DNA from: Inia geoffrensis
Taxonomy: Eukaryota > Chordata > Mammalia > Artiodactyla > Iniidae
Assembly: GCA_036417435.1 (NCBI GenBank)
Contig: CM070899.1
Location: 68,713,001-68,777,000, forward strand
Length of the DNA stretch: 64,000 nucleotides
Direction of reading: 5' to 3'
Part shown: positions 44,118 to 56,420 of the stretch, piece after piece
How positions within the stretch are numbered: the stretch's first letter is position 1
How the letters are laid out: the number at the start of each line of letters is the position of its first letter
Notes under the pieces: model-generated
The model's input: the letters and a program-made list of their open reading frames with translations, nothing else
Told to the model about the DNA's origin: nothing
Database searches by the model: none
Translations under genes and position numbers: made by a program

Positions 44118-45654
44118 ATACACACTATGGATATAAATGTCATGGCAGGCAGGATAACCTCAGTGTTATGGGATTCTAGTTTCTGCAAGTGTTCATCAGT
44201 TATGACCTGAAACTTCCATGGTTTGCACCCTTAACACTGTTTTGCTGATACACATGTATGGTTTCATCATACAAAGAAGTCAGATCTGTGTTAGATCTTC
44301 CTGCAATATTGTAGCATGTAATTGCAATTTAGTTTTGCTGCCCTAGGCATTTCCTTCAAAATATTCTACATGTACCTTTCACATGAAATATTCATCTGAG
44401 TCCTTCTGATATGGTGGCAAGCCTCAGCTGTAAAGTGGAGAAGCTGTTTTTGGATGTCCCTCTCCAGATATCCGGATTTGCTTCTCTACAGCACTTGAAA
44501 AAATAGTTTCCATCAGCGATATACAAGGCCCGATGAGCTCACTCCCTTGACACATTTAAACATATTATTAGTCAATGCCTTTCTTTTCTGTGGCCACCCA
44601 AACTCCTCTATTTCAGCTCCAAAGCATAGTGCATTTACTCTAATTATGTTATTTTTCATATTCACCGTCTCCTTGCTTGTAAATGATTACTGAAATGCAG
44701 GCAGAGATAGGAATTTGCTGGTGGGCTCGCATCCATGAAATTACTCTGGTTTCTCAGAGTCTGAGACTGCAACTTCACATCTTTTGAAATAGAAGTTCAT
44801 TTTATGGGAGGTCAACTTCTTTATAAATATTTGTGGTAATTTGCTTCAGTCCTTTAACCCTATGTTTTAATGAATGCTCCAGGACAAACTTGCTCCAAGG
44901 GAGTTAGTTTTAAGCAATGAAAGGTACTGGTATCCACACAGTTTGGTGAAAAAGAAGTCCGGCACTAAATTTTTTATTGGCGTTTGCTTTGGGAGTCAGC
45001 CATGAAAATGTGCTCAGCTCATTACTGAAGGATACTGAAACACATTTCTTGCCGACATGGCGTCATCTGTGGTGTGGATGGAACCTTCATGCTGACAAAT
45101 ACTGCATAAATGGCTGTTACAGCCAGTAGGCACTCCTGATGATTAACTATAAAAATGTTTTTGACTCTGGTTGCTGACAAGAATGACAATGCTTTGGCCA
45201 GACTGGCCTCCTTCTGGACACCAAAGGATGTTCCAGTCTTGGTTTTACCATCTGGTTTCAATATAAGCCAGGAACGATGAAGAGAAGAGAGTCTTTTAAA
45301 GAGGCAGTGATCAGCTAATACCTCTGGCTGTATAATCTTTCTTTGAAAAATGAAAAAGTGCACTTAGGCCCAGAGAAAAAAGCAACAGCTTCTGACATTC
45401 TATTTTCTAGGATAGATAAAGGTGTTTTGAACATCCTCATAAGGCAAAGGGATCTGACTGTGAGTCACACATATAAGTTTTATGCAGAAAAGACAGTTAA
45501 ATGTGTGAGCTTGTCCTGTAGAGCTGAAGTTTAGTATGCGTGAAGAAAGGCCAAGCATATATTTAACAGGAATAATTTCCTTCTAAGTAAACTTAAATTT
45601 ATTAATCTGATGTAGGAACACTTACTTCTTCAAATGGTAATAAAAGGAGCAACA
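44118..45654. other. No gene seen; repeat-poor unique sequence
   Basis: No repeat is recognised. A 113-codon minus ORF (45022-45363) and a 63-codon plus ORF overlap head-to-head here. Neither resembles a known protein. Confidence 0.4.
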
Positions 45655-45945
45655 GCAATAATATTTCTGTAATGCTTTATAATTTGCAAAAGGCATTCAA
45701 GGAGATTGTTTCCTTTGATCCTCACAAATACCCTGTACTACAAGTATCACCTCACAAATACCCTGTACTACAAGTATTATTTTTATACCTTCAATTTACA
45801 CACAGGGAAACAAACTCAGAGAGACTAAAAATTCATCCAAGGTCACATAGCAAGTGGCAGGGGTCGGGGACGCGGAGGAATTCTAACTCTGGTGACCTGT
45901 CGTCAAAACCAGTACACTTTCCACTACCTCACGCTGCATCATATC
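45655..45945 (-). repeat. MIR SINE with internal 30-bp tandem duplication
   Basis: Antisense MIR order: 'taatgctttataatttgc', 'tttgatcctcacaaatacc', 'ttacacacagggaaac', 'tcagagagactaaa', 'caaggtcacatagcaagtgg', 'ggaattctaactctgg'. A 30-bp unit is duplicated at 45721-45780. Confidence 0.8.
45721..45780 (+). repeat. 30-bp tandem duplication
   Basis: Units at 45721-45750 and 45751-45780 both start 'ctcacaaataccctgtacta'. They are identical for their first 27 bases and differ only in the last three (cac versus tat, so one or two changes). Confidence 0.93.
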
Positions 45946-46899
45946 CTCCCAGCAAAAGTCCTATGGTCCAAGGAAAGTCAGGTTAATTCCATGACCATAA
46001 CTTGAAGAATAAAATATTGCCTTTTTCCTCCTGTAATTCGCCATGATTTTGCATAGAATGCTTCTTAGACTCTAATGTCATGGACTATTTTGCTTTATCA
46101 ATTAATGATGAGAACTTGAATTGTGTTGGTGGTGTGGTATAGACTATAATTGTCTTGGGTGGGAAAGCATGGTGAAAGCCTCGTATGTTTGTGTTCAAAA
46201 GGGCTTATCTGTAGAACGAAGTTGCTTAAATAATGCATCAAACAAATCCCCACATGTCTTTTATCTCAGAGTTTCTTCTATACCATTCTTGTCTCTTAGA
46301 CCTTATAACTGTATGTCCTTGGCTCTGTGCAAACTGAATGGCACTTTCATAAAGAGGAAGGCAGTAATGATAAGGGTAAGAGTAATTTATTATACTAAAT
46401 ACTATCTCTAGTCAGTATAATAACTGACATATAGTAATATATAAAAGTTTTTATTTCAGAGCCAAAATGAAACCCTTGAGGCCTTCTCTGGAAATTCAGA
46501 CCCATACATTCCTTTTTTCTCTGAATTGCTATAGTACTTACAGCTGATCCAGCAGAAATATTTTAATAGACTAAATTTTAATTAATTAAATAATATATTG
46601 AATTACTTAATAAATAAAATTTAATAAAATGTTTAGTGTTCTCTAGTTGTTACATGTGTGTTAGTTTTCTTTTTCCTAACAGGCTATAAATTCATTGAGG
46701 TTATGATTTATATTTCTTTGTAAACTCCATAATAAATATGCTGGTAGGTAATTATGTTTTCAACAAATTCTTGTTGGTTATGTAAAAGGTAATACATAGA
46801 AATATGTGAGCTAGCAGTCCTATTCAGATATAGAAAGATTGATATTGGGAGTAAGGAAGGGGTGAGGGTACATAGAGAGGAAAAGAGAAGGAAAATGAA
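45946..46899. other. No gene seen; AT-rich block
   Basis: The block 46556-46632 is almost pure A/T with TTAATTAATTAA-type palindromes. A weak sense L2 3' end may lie at 46670-46780. The 96-codon ORF at 46121-46411 is not recognised. Confidence 0.4.
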
Positions 46900-47080
46900 G
46901 GACCCTTTGTACTATGCAACAGGTATTCTGCTAAGTCATCTAATGTAATCTTCCTAATAACCCTATCATTATTTTACATAAGAAGAAAAAAGTAGTGTAA
47001 GATAGCATTAGTTTTCTTACCTGAAGCTCGGGTAGCTGGGTAATTGGGAACCGTTCTGAGAAGAGTTGGATGTAGGTGTG
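46900..47080 (-). repeat. MIR SINE (weak), 5' of an L1 insertion
   Basis: 'caacaggtattctgctaag', 'taatgtaatcttcctaataa' and 'ccctatcattattttacata' fit antisense MIR at low similarity. Confidence 0.45.
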
Positions 47081-47142
47081 CCAAGAACTACACAAGCCAA
47101 AACTATATCGACTGGCAATCAAGCTTAAGAGTGGCTCTTTAC

Positions 47143-47674
47143 ACTTAAGGGGTTAATATCAAAAATATATAAACAGCTGAGACAACTCAATATTTAAAAA
47201 AACCCAAACAACCCGATTAACTAATGGGCAGAAGACCTGAATAGACATTTTTCCAAAGAAGATATACAGGTGGCCTATACGCACATAAAAAGGTGATCAA
47301 TATTGCTAATCATCAGAGAAATGCAAATCAAAACCACAGTGAGGTATCACCTCACACCTGTCAGAATGGCCATCATCAAAAAGTTTACAAACAACAAATG
47401 TTGGAGATGATGTGGAGAAAAGAGAATCCTAGTACACTGCTGGTGGGAACGTAAATTGGTGCAGCCACTGTAGAAAACAGTATTGAGGTCCCTCAAAAAA
47501 CTAAAAATAGAGCTTCCATATGATCCAGCTATTCCACTCCCATATATTAGAAGGAAGTGAAAACACTAATTCAAAAAGATACATGCCCCCAATGTTCATA
47601 GTAGAATTATTTACAATAACCAAGGTATGGAAGCAACTTAAGTGTCCATCAATAGATGAATGGATAAAGAAGAT

Positions 47675-47720
<46 letters not shown>

Positions 47721-48156
47721 ATAGGGTATTACTCATTCATAAAAAAGAATGAAATTCTGCCACTTGCAACAATGTGGATGGACCTAGAGGGTATTATGCT
47801 TAGTGAAATAAGTCAGACAGAGAAAGACAAATACTCTATATTTTCACTTATATGTGGAATCTAAAAAGTAAAACAAATGAATGAATATGACAAAACAGAC
47901 TCATAGGTATAGAACAAACTAATAGTTACCAGTGGGGACAGGGAAGGAGGGAGGGGCAAGTTAGGGGTAGGGGATCAAGAAAAAGAAACTACTATTTATA
48001 AATAAGCAACAAGGATATATTGTACAGCACAGGGAAATACAGCCATTATTTTGTAATAACTTTAAATGGACTATAATGTATAAAGATACTGAATCACTAC
48101 GTTGTACACCTGAAATGAATATAATACTGTAAATTAGTTATACTTCAATAAAAAAA
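47143..48156 (+). repeat. 5'-truncated L1, sense, ~1 kb, 16-bp TSD
   Basis: Sense L1 3' region: 'agaagacctgaatagacatt', 'gaaatgcaaatcaaaacc', 'tgctggtgggaacgtaaatt', 'caatgtggatggacctag' and 'ttagttatacttcaataaaa' at the poly-A end. A perfect TSD, aagagtggctctttac, lies at 47127-47142 and 48157-48172. A compound microsatellite is inside it. The 114-codon ORF at 47520-47864 is an ORF2 C-terminal shadow. Confidence 0.95.
47677..47720 (+). repeat. Compound (GT)n(TA)n(CA)n microsatellite
   Basis: The run gtgtgtg is followed by about 14 TA units and then cacacacaa. This makes a near-palindromic tract grown out of a short 'tatatac' site in the L1 body. Confidence 0.9.
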
Positions 48157-48172
48157 AAGAGTGGCTCTTTAC

Positions 48173-48864
48173 TAGTATCATTTGTCTTTTCACTTTGAAT
48201 GCCCCTTTCTCAGAAGCAATGGCATCCAGGTCTCAGTTGCTAAGTTTGCAGTGACCCTTGAGGTTTCCCTGCTGATCTTGAAGAACTTTCTGAGGGCCAC
48301 CTTCTTCACCTCTACCTGGGTCTGTTGGTTTTGGGCTGCCCATTAAGGAACAGCAAGAGATAGGGAAGCTGCTTAGCTTTGCCCTCACAGGCTTTGATGT
48401 CGGCCCCCTCTGTAGAGGCCACTCCCAGCCCATCCGTAGGCATTCTGGATCAAACAGAATGAGACTGAGTGATAACATTGTTTTTACTTTCTGTCAAAAT
48501 CAAGCCCACCAACTCAGTTCCTACCATGCTGTGAATAGGTACCTGGATGAAACTTGGCTTTTTTGGGGCAAGTACCAGGATTAACTTTTTATCCTTGTTT
48601 CACCTGTTCTTCCTCCAAATCAATAGAAAGCCTGGCTAGTTGAGCAACAATGCATCTTCTACTGATCATCAAATATTACAGAATAATTATAAGGGGTCTG
48701 AGTTTGTTCTGACTGGTTATTATTTTTTTTTAATGCACTATAGAGTCACAGGGTTGGAAAGAACCTAAAGAGTTCTGGTATTATAAGGCAAAGACTCCAG
48801 AGACCAGTGCCTACTAAAACGGAACGTATATACTATCTGTGTCGGAAAAGATGGTGGTTAGAAG
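48173..48864. other. No gene seen; unique sequence
   Basis: No repeat recognised; an 81-codon minus ORF at 48233-48478 has no similarity I know. Confidence 0.4.
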
Positions 48865-48975
48865 TGATAGATAAAAATTCAAATTCCTGGGCCCCTATTG
48901 AAACTTCCTGAATCTCCAAGTGGAACACAGGACTCTGCATTTTAAAATACGATCCCCAGGTGAGAGCTACTGCCG
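48865..48975 (+). mobile_element. MER20-like DNA transposon fragment
   Basis: 'aaattcaaattcctgggccc', 'ttcctgaatctcc', 'aggactctgcatttt' and 'gatccccaggtgag' match the middle of MER20 in sense; both ends are eroded. Confidence 0.5.
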
Positions 48976-49119
48976 TTAACTGTGCAGCCCACTTGATTCT
49001 ATTTACCAACAGTGTCCTCCAGAATTCATGAGAAGCCGGTCTTTTGCTGAAACTCTGAAAAGGTGGTTTTGTTTAAAAAAACAGATGTGCTTATTCATGT
49101 CAGAAGGAAAGATACAGAT

Positions 49120-49290
49120 ATTTACTAAATAAACACTGATTATGCAGGTGTTTTAGCTCTGTCCCTGTGTTAGGCACCCAGAGAACAGAGATGAAATAAG
49201 ACCTAGAACTCCTCTTGAGGACTCACAGGTTAGTTCTAGATACAAACCAATGCACACCTAATTACAATATAATGTGATAGTGCCACTGGG
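49120..49290 (-). repeat. L2-type antisense fragment (weak)
   Basis: 'tactaaataaacactgatt', 'ctgtgttaggcaccc' and 'gaactcctcttgaggactca' resemble the antisense L2 3' end at low similarity. Confidence 0.4.
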
Positions 49291-49294
49291 AATT

Positions 49295-49830
49295 GTGTAA
49301 TTTAAGGGCAGTTAGGCAGTATGCATCAAGAACCTTAAAAATGTACAGACAAAATAATTCCACGTCTATAAACTTATCTTAAGGAAATAAGTGTAAATAG
49401 CTCACCAAGAGCAAACTAACATTTATTTACTATGAACTTACATGTACTTTCTCACTGGTCCATGAAATCCCTAGGAATTAGGTGAAATTATCTTCCTTTT
49501 ACAGATGAAGGAACTAAAGCTTTGAGATGTTAAGAGATTTATCCAAGATCACAACTGCTAGAAAGTGACAGGACCCAAACCTCAGTCTGATGGGGACAAA
49601 AGATTATGCTCTTAACCACTGAGCTTTACTTCTCAAGAGTACAGCTGCATGAACAGTCATGGAAGAGCTGCATATTAATGTAAAAATGGGAAATATCCTA
49701 ATATCCAGCATCAGCGACTTGGTTAAACAAATTTTGCTATAACTATATGATGGGATAATACATTCAGATACTGAAAATTATACTAGAGATAATATGATTT
49801 GGCAGGAATTTAAACATAAGGTACTTTCAA
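49295..49830 (+). repeat. L1ME-type sense fragment split by a MIR
   Basis: The left part (49295-49403) has 'aattccacgtctataaac', 'cttatcttaaggaaataag'. The right part (49640-49830) has 'catcagcgacttggttaaac', 'atgatgggataatacattc'. Both match consecutive old L1 ORF2/3' UTR sequence in sense. A MIR-like block lies between them. Confidence 0.5.
49404..49638 (-). repeat. MIR SINE
   Basis: Antisense MIR order: 'taacatttatttactatg', 'cttttacagatgaagg', 'aagagatttatccaagatc', 'gctagaaagtgacaggac' and 'cttaaccactgagc'. Confidence 0.75.
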
Positions 49831-50461
49831 ATGGTCTATTATATCTTATGTGTCTGTTTCAATGTAGTCATATTAAGTTACAACCACAAAATTGGAAATC
49901 TGATTATTTGGCTGGAATTAACCAAATCTTCCTAGTCTCCCACAATGTGGAACCTCTTGATCACTTGAATTCCAACTGCTTCCATTGGAGGCCCAGAATA
50001 GCATGGTGGCACAGAGAGGTTATCATAAACAAAGAACTGGGTTCTTGTCTAACCTAACTAGATTCCCAATATTCTCCAAGGGCCTCATTTAACAGGATGA
50101 CTCTGACTTTGAACCCCTGTTTGACTATATGAAGAATGGGAGAGGGTATCCCCAAAGCCCAGGACAAATCAGTGGTCACCCTGACCATTAGAGTTCGAGC
50201 TATTTCTGACTACCTGAGATAAGAGCTGACTGGGTAATGGAGTGTCAGGTTACCATACCCCAGGCCTTGCTGTCTTACTTTACATATGATTTTGACATAA
50301 ATGTTGGGAATACACCTTAATGAGTTCTCCGGTGGACCAGGAAAAAGATATTAACATTTAAAAACACAAAATACTGCACTTATAAAATATAAAATTAAAT
50401 GTAAAGCTGAGATACTTATATTCTCAACCTGCTGGAGTTTACTTAAGATCAGCTATTAATT

Positions 50462-50500
<39 letters not shown>

Positions 50501-50836
50501 GTGTGTGTGTGTGTACCAGTGGGCACTCTCACCAATATTATGAGAAAGAAGTGACTGACAATCAGTAAATTTGTGTCAGACTATAAATTTTTTTAATAGG
50601 AAGACTAAGACATATTCTAAGTTCAGTTCATTTTTACCAAGGATGGAAATTATTCTATACATTTAGTTGAATTACTCATATTTTTAATTTCATGGGTTAA
50701 AACAAAGTATATACCGGTTAATGCGTAATTAATCAGACTTTAAAATAAACTAGTACATTTCAATTCTGTAACTGTTCTAGATACTAGAAGTTTTATTATC
50801 CTAGACAAATTAATTGCCCCACCCACATCTGTTTTT
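49831..50836. other. No gene seen; includes a (GT)n microsatellite
   Basis: The 87-codon ORF at 49794-50057 is unrecognised. Apart from the dinucleotide repeat at 50463-50514 I see no named repeat. Confidence 0.4.
50463..50514 (+). repeat. (GT)n microsatellite
   Basis: 26 GT units with a single interruption (one GC unit near 50495). Confidence 0.97.
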
Positions 50837-50852
50837 AAGAAATAAAAGAGGG

Positions 50853-51195
50853 GGCTTCCCTGGTGGCGCAGTGTTTGAGAATCTGCCTGCCAATGCAGGG
50901 GACATGGGTTCAAACCCTCGTCGGGGAAGATCCCACATGCCTTGGAGCAACTAAGCCTGTGCACTACAACTACCGAGCCTGCGCTCTAGAGCCTGTGAGC
51001 CACGATTACTGAAGCCCGTGTGCCGCAACTACTGCTGTGTGCCTAAAGCCCGTGCTCCACAAGAAGAGAAGCCGCCGCAGTGAGATGCCCGCACACCACA
51101 AGGAAGAGTAGCCCCCGCTCACCGCAACTAAAGCCCATGCACAGCAACAAAGACCCAATGCAGCCCAAAATAAATAAATTTATTAAAAGAAAAAA
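50853..51195 (+). repeat. Long-form CHR SINE with 16-bp TSD
   Basis: It starts 'ggcttccctggtggcgcag' and has 'gggttcaaaccctcgtc' and the 'gagccacgattactgaagc' modules. It ends 'cagcaacaaagacccaatgc' plus an A-rich tail. The TSD aagaa(a/g)taaaagaggg lies at 50837-50852 and 51196-51211 with one mismatch. Confidence 0.95.
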
Positions 51196-51211
51196 AAGAA
51201 GTAAAAGAGGG

Positions 51212-53794
51212 ATATTAGGGATTTATGTCTCAGGTATTAGCAACTCCCACTAATTCTACCAGGTAATGTCTCAGCCTTTTACTTTCTTTTGCCTGTGAAG
51301 ACTATATATACACATATGTGTGTATTCATAAATAACACGCATATCCTTGTTTTCCAGAGATAAACATCTTAAATAAGGACGTAAAGAGTTTTCCCTCTAA
51401 TTGTAAACTGTAACAGCACTGAACTTTCTGTGACTTAAGATGAAGTATCAATACTTCATTATCCAAGTCACATTATCATCTGGAAAGAGCTGGCTGTGTT
51501 TAAACTGCTCTTGACTGTATTTAAATGAAATACAACATATTTACCTTTTCTCCCTTAGTTTATTATAAAGTTTACACTTTAAAATTTTTAAATAGAAAAT
51601 GTTTCCCAGAACTAGGATTTTTATGTGTTCCTTTGACTTAGCTGCAGGAATCAATCAGATCATGTTAAGGTGCACAATAGGCTCTTCTTGAAGACTGTTA
51701 TTAAATATACATAAGAATAGACACTTTTTTTGTGTTCAGAAATAAAGAGAAAGAAAGTGTTCCATGTTTTTGAAGATTGAAATCCTTCAAAGCTCTTTTC
51801 GTTTGCAAGAAAACAAAAGGCTATTATAAATTGAAGCGCGGAAACAGCCACAGCAGCAAAGTAATTAATTGCTCATTCATGAAAGAAAGAGTGTGAGAGG
51901 CCAAAGTTAACCCCTCAAAATAAAGTGTATGGCTAATAAACCAGCTATCAGCTTCTCTGTTTTTAAACATGATGGTTCTTTTTGTGCCGCTGGTTGTTTT
52001 GTTTTGAGGACTGGTGGCAACAGTTGATGTCACCGCACCTATCTTGGAAAAAAGACACAAACTGCTCGTAAAGATTTAATATTTTTTCTCAGAGGAAGAG
52101 CGTGCTGCTTATGGTACTGTAATGTGAAAGCCAAGCTGAGGAATATTCTATAACTAGTGTTTAGCACTTTTAATATAGCATATTTATGATTATCTCTGTG
52201 ATTAGGTTATCTAATTAATATATACATAAATATATACACACACATATATGGTAGAAGTGATTATTAAGCTTCCAGAGAGTTTGAACAAATACTAGATATT
52301 GAAAACTCTGTATGATTTTCCATAAAACAGTCAAATTAAGTGATCAATCCTACCTAGAATGGTTTTTCAATATATTTCATATCCCAGGGAATCTTACTCT
52401 AACCAAGAGCTATGGCTGGTAGCCACTCTTGTCTACATTTGCAACAGCTTGAGCTATGCCATCTCACAGGGTTTAGGGAAATTGCTACCAGCATAAAGCA
52501 AATAATTTCCTCCCTCCAGTCCTCAAGAATTGCAGCAAACTGTGATTTCTCATTATCAAACCTTCTGCTCTGTACCATCCTGCTGTACCTTTGAACTGTA
52601 AGCCTTATTCACAATCATCTTTCTGTCTTAAGCACAGGTGTATATGTATTTTGATGTGACAAAATCACACCTGGTTGTCAGCAGTGTAACATCTTCCTAA
52701 GGTGATGGGGAGAAATCTGAAGCAGATTGAAGGGTGGCTAAAAAGTTCTCATCATTTTAATATTAAAACCTTGACTGACTTCACCTTAGAAGGGTTCACA
52801 CGTTTAAGTCAGCTGGAAAATGAAGCATCCATTTGGGTTTCACCCAAAATATTTGTTCACTTTACCCAAAAGGGCCTAAGGCACAGCTTCCCAAATTTCA
52901 TCTCTAAAAGTTAATTTAACTGGAGGGATCTTTCCTGGATTGAATTGATTTAATCTCTTGAGCTACTGATAGCAACAAAACAAAGACCAGAGTTTAGGAT
53001 TAATAATAAAAATAAAAACAATGATAACTTTCTATTAAAGGTTAAATGCAGTTCCCAATATACAAATAGCTAGTTCTACAATTAATTTCATTTGTAAATT
53101 CATGTTTAAAACTCAGAAGCCATTTTTCCCATGAAAACATTGTAATAAATTGTTACTGAGTTTCTTGGTTCACCTGTGAAATGTATTTGAAATGCAGAAG
53201 GTAATTGTTATTTAAAATATTATTTCTATGGGAAAATGTATTCAGAGTGCCGTAGAATGTCAGGGAAGGTCATTCCCCAGATCCCAATTAGGGGCAGGAA
53301 CATCCCCTCCCCCATCTGTGACCACAGGATTTGAAGTGCTGAGGATTGAAAGCACCAGTGGTGGCTCCTGTGGCTGGAGAAGAATTTTCAGCAGGACAGG
53401 GGGATGAATGAACACAGCTGAGGGACTGAAATGGGAGGCATGGAACTGAGATGCTCAGGGACAGAGGGATGGAAGGGGATGGTGAGGGAGATAATGATCC
53501 CCAGGGACCTAAAGTTCTGACTTCATCCTGACCAAGCCCCTGCCGTGGCAGGAAGGAGGAGGCAGCAGCAGTGGTTTTCTCCCTTTTGAAGGATAAGGAC
53601 GGCGTGGTAAAGGGAGCAGCGGAGGGACGGAGAATTCCTAGCTTAGTTCAGATGAGGTGCTATCCGCACGTATGGGATATAAGTAAGTTGGGAGCCTGTC
53701 TGTGCTGAGTATTCTCTTTTTGGGATCTTCCGAATTCTGCCTGCAAATTATCAGCAATGCTTAAGAGAGAAGTTCTTGCTAAAAAATAAAGATC
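51212..53794. other. No gene seen; largest repeat-free island
   Basis: About 2.6 kb without a recognised transposon. Short AT microsatellite-like patches lie at 51303-51326 and 52213-52250. The block 51800-52070 is non-repetitive and rich in TAAT and CAGC motifs. Small ORFs (60-78 codons) are unrecognised. Confidence 0.45.
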
Positions 53795-54890
53795 ATGTAA
53801 ACATTTGTTCATTGAACAAATAGTTATTGAGGGCTTACTTTGTATAAGGCACTAGCTATCCTAAATTCTTTTAGGAGCTAGTTGGGTACAAAGCAATGCA
53901 GTAGAAAATTTAAATTGCAAAGTGTATTCTAGTAGTTATTTTCTTGACTTTAGGAGCTTCCAGTAGTGGAGAAGATAGTATTCTCCACCTTATTTTATGG
54001 GGATTCTTGTAACTGTGAGGGTGTGGAAAGAGTATAGTAAGCCTTCAGAGGAGGGAGAGATCACTTCTAGACAGAGAAGTTGGAGAAGACGTCATGGAGA
54101 GAGTGGTGTTTTAAACTGAATGTACTGAAGGATGGCTAAGACACATGGATATAGGCTAGGATATTCCAGTCAAGCTGTTGTGAGTACTTGAATTAGGCTG
54201 TTTTCCGCAGGAATAGAGAACAGGGCATAGGAGTGAGAGAGATGAATGCAGAATCAATAGGTGATTATCAAGTGATTTGATAAAAAGAGTAAGAAAGCGT
54301 TATGATTTCTGAGCTGGAGTAATTGTGAAGATACTGAGCTCATTATGGATAGAGAAAAATCTGTATGTTTAGTTTAGGTCATGGTGAGACTGAGCAGGCT
54401 TTTTGTGTATTCAGGTGGACAGGTGCAGCCAGCAGTAAGAAATGAGGGACTGGAGCTGTGGAAAGGTGCTGGGGTGAAGAGTCCAAGTCCTATAGAAGTC
54501 ATGGGTTGGCTAAGATCATCAAGGTCTCCAGAAGATAAAATGGTCAAGAATACATCTTTAGGGGGATATCTCTCACTTAGGAAGCAGGAGGAGGAAAAAA
54601 GGTGTTCAGAGAGGTGGGGAGCAGAGAGAATTGCAGGAAAAAGGTGGTGATCATTATCACAAAATAAAAAGATTTACTTTCTTGAGCACAAATAAGCATC
54701 CGCCTGCTAGATTAGTAGCCAAGAACTTTTTGGTAACTTTAAGAGAAGAATTTTAATAATGTGATGAAGCTGGATGCCAGATGGTAAGGCCCAGGAAGGA
54801 AGACAGGGTAAGCAAGTGGAGGTTGTGTAGAGAAAGAAGGAGAAAACAGTTTCACTGTGAGAAATGCTGTTGCAGATCAAGGGACAAGAT
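53795..54890 (-). repeat. L2-like ancient repeat, antisense
   Basis: It starts with 'tgttcattgaacaaatag' and 'gggcttactttgtataagg' (reverse of an L2-type 3' end). The same internal text type as 30740-31800 follows ('ggaatagagaacagggc', 'gaagtcatgggttggc', 'tttcactgtgagaaatgc'). It is strongly diverged, and the ORF at 54381-54650 is a shadow. Confidence 0.5.
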
Positions 54891-55723
54891 TAAAGCAAAG
54901 GGAGAGATCAAAATGCAAAGGTGAACAGGTCATTCTCTTACTCAAAAATATTCGGTAGCTCTTAGGGCCCAGAAGATACAGCTCATATTTCTTTTTTCTT
55001 CTTATTGATGTATAACTTATATACCATAAAATTCTCCATTTTAAAATGTACAATTCAGTAGTTATTAGTATATTCTCAGAGTTGTGCAACCATCAACATC
55101 ATCTAATTCCAGAACATTTTCATCACCCCCCCCACAAAAAAAACTCATACCTGTGAACAGTCATTCTCCATTCACCCCACCTCCCAGCCCCTAGCAACCA
55201 CTAATCTATCTTCTGCATCTATGGATTTGCCTATTCTGGACACTTTGAATACAAATGGAATAATAAAATATATGTACCTTTTGTGTTATGTCTTCTTTCA
55301 CTTAGTATAATGTTTGAAAGCTTTACTCATATTGTAGCATGTATAAGTACTTCATTCTTTTTTATGGATGAATAATATTCCATTGCATGGATATACCACA
55401 TTTTGTTTATCCTATCTTTCTTTACCTGATGGGTATTTAGGTTGTTCCCACCTTTTGGCAATTATGAATAATGCTGCTATGAGCATTTGTGTACAAGTTT
55501 TTATTTTGTGGACATGTTTTTTTATTTTGTGTGAACATATTTTTATTCCTCTTAGGTGTGGTATTGGTGGGCCATATGGTAACATAAACATGTGTTTAAC
55601 ATTTTGAGGAACTGCCAAACTGTTTTCCACAGCAAAGGTACCATTTTACATTTCTATCGCCCAATGTATCAGGGTTTTGATTTCTTCATAACCTTGCTAA
55701 CATTTGTTATTATTTACCTTTTT

Positions 55724-55926
55724 TTTTTTTTTTGTGGTACATGGGCCTCTCACTGTTGTGGCCTCTCCCGTTGCGGAGCACAGGCTCTGGACGCGCAGGC
55801 TCAGCGGCCATGGCTTACGAGCCCAGCTGCTCTGTGGCATGTGGGATCTTCCTGGACTGGGGCACAAATCCGTGTCCCCTGCATCGGCAGGTGGACTCTC
55901 AACCACTGCACCACTAGGGAAGCCCC
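55724..55926 (-). repeat. CHR SINE (short form) in L1
   Basis: T-tail, 'gtggtacatgggcctctc', 'catgtgggatcttcctgg', then 'ccactagggaagcccc'. The TSD ttattta(c/t)cttttt lies at 55710-55723 and 55927-55940 with one mismatch. ORFs of 61-116 residues are SINE translations. Confidence 0.93.
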
Positions 55927-56125
55927 TTATTTATCTTTTTGATCATAGAGATCCTAGTGTGTGTGAAGTGGTATCTCATTGTGGTTTTGATTTGCATTTC
56001 CCTAATGCCTAATGATATTGAGCATCTTTTCATGTGCTTATTGGCCACTTGTGTATCTTATTTATTTATTTATTTATTTTGTATCTTATTTGGAGAAATG
56101 TCTATTCAAATACCTTCCTCATTTT

Positions 56126-56420
56126 TTAAAAAACATTTATTTATTTATTTATATGGCTGCATCGGGTCTTAGTTGCAGCACGTGGGATCTCATTACAGCA
56201 TGAGGGATCTTTTGTTGCAGCGCATGGGCTCTTCGTTGTGGTGCACAGGCTCTCTAGTTGTGGCACACAGGCTCCAAAGCACACAGGCTCAGTAGTTGCA
56301 GCGCACAGGCTTAGTTGCCCTGTGGCATGTGGGATCTTAGTTCCCTGACCAGGGATCAAACCCGCATCCCCTGCATTGGAAGGTAGATTCTTAACCACTG
56401 GACCACCAGGGAAGTCCCCT
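56126..56420 (-). repeat. Long-form CHR SINE in L1
   Basis: (ATTT)n tail, 'atggctgcatcgggtcttag', 'gtagttgcagcgcacagg', 'gatcaaacccgcatcccc', 'ccaccagggaagtcccc'. The TSD cctcatttt lies at 56117-56125 and 56421-56429. Confidence 0.92.

Noticed and set aside
45022..45363. 113-codon minus-strand frame
   Set aside because: Composition is plausible for a protein, but there is no similarity I recognise and no flanking splice pattern; chance is the simplest explanation.
50463..50514. (GT)26 tract as a functional Z-DNA element
   Set aside because: Ordinary dinucleotide microsatellite with no nearby gene start to support a regulatory role.
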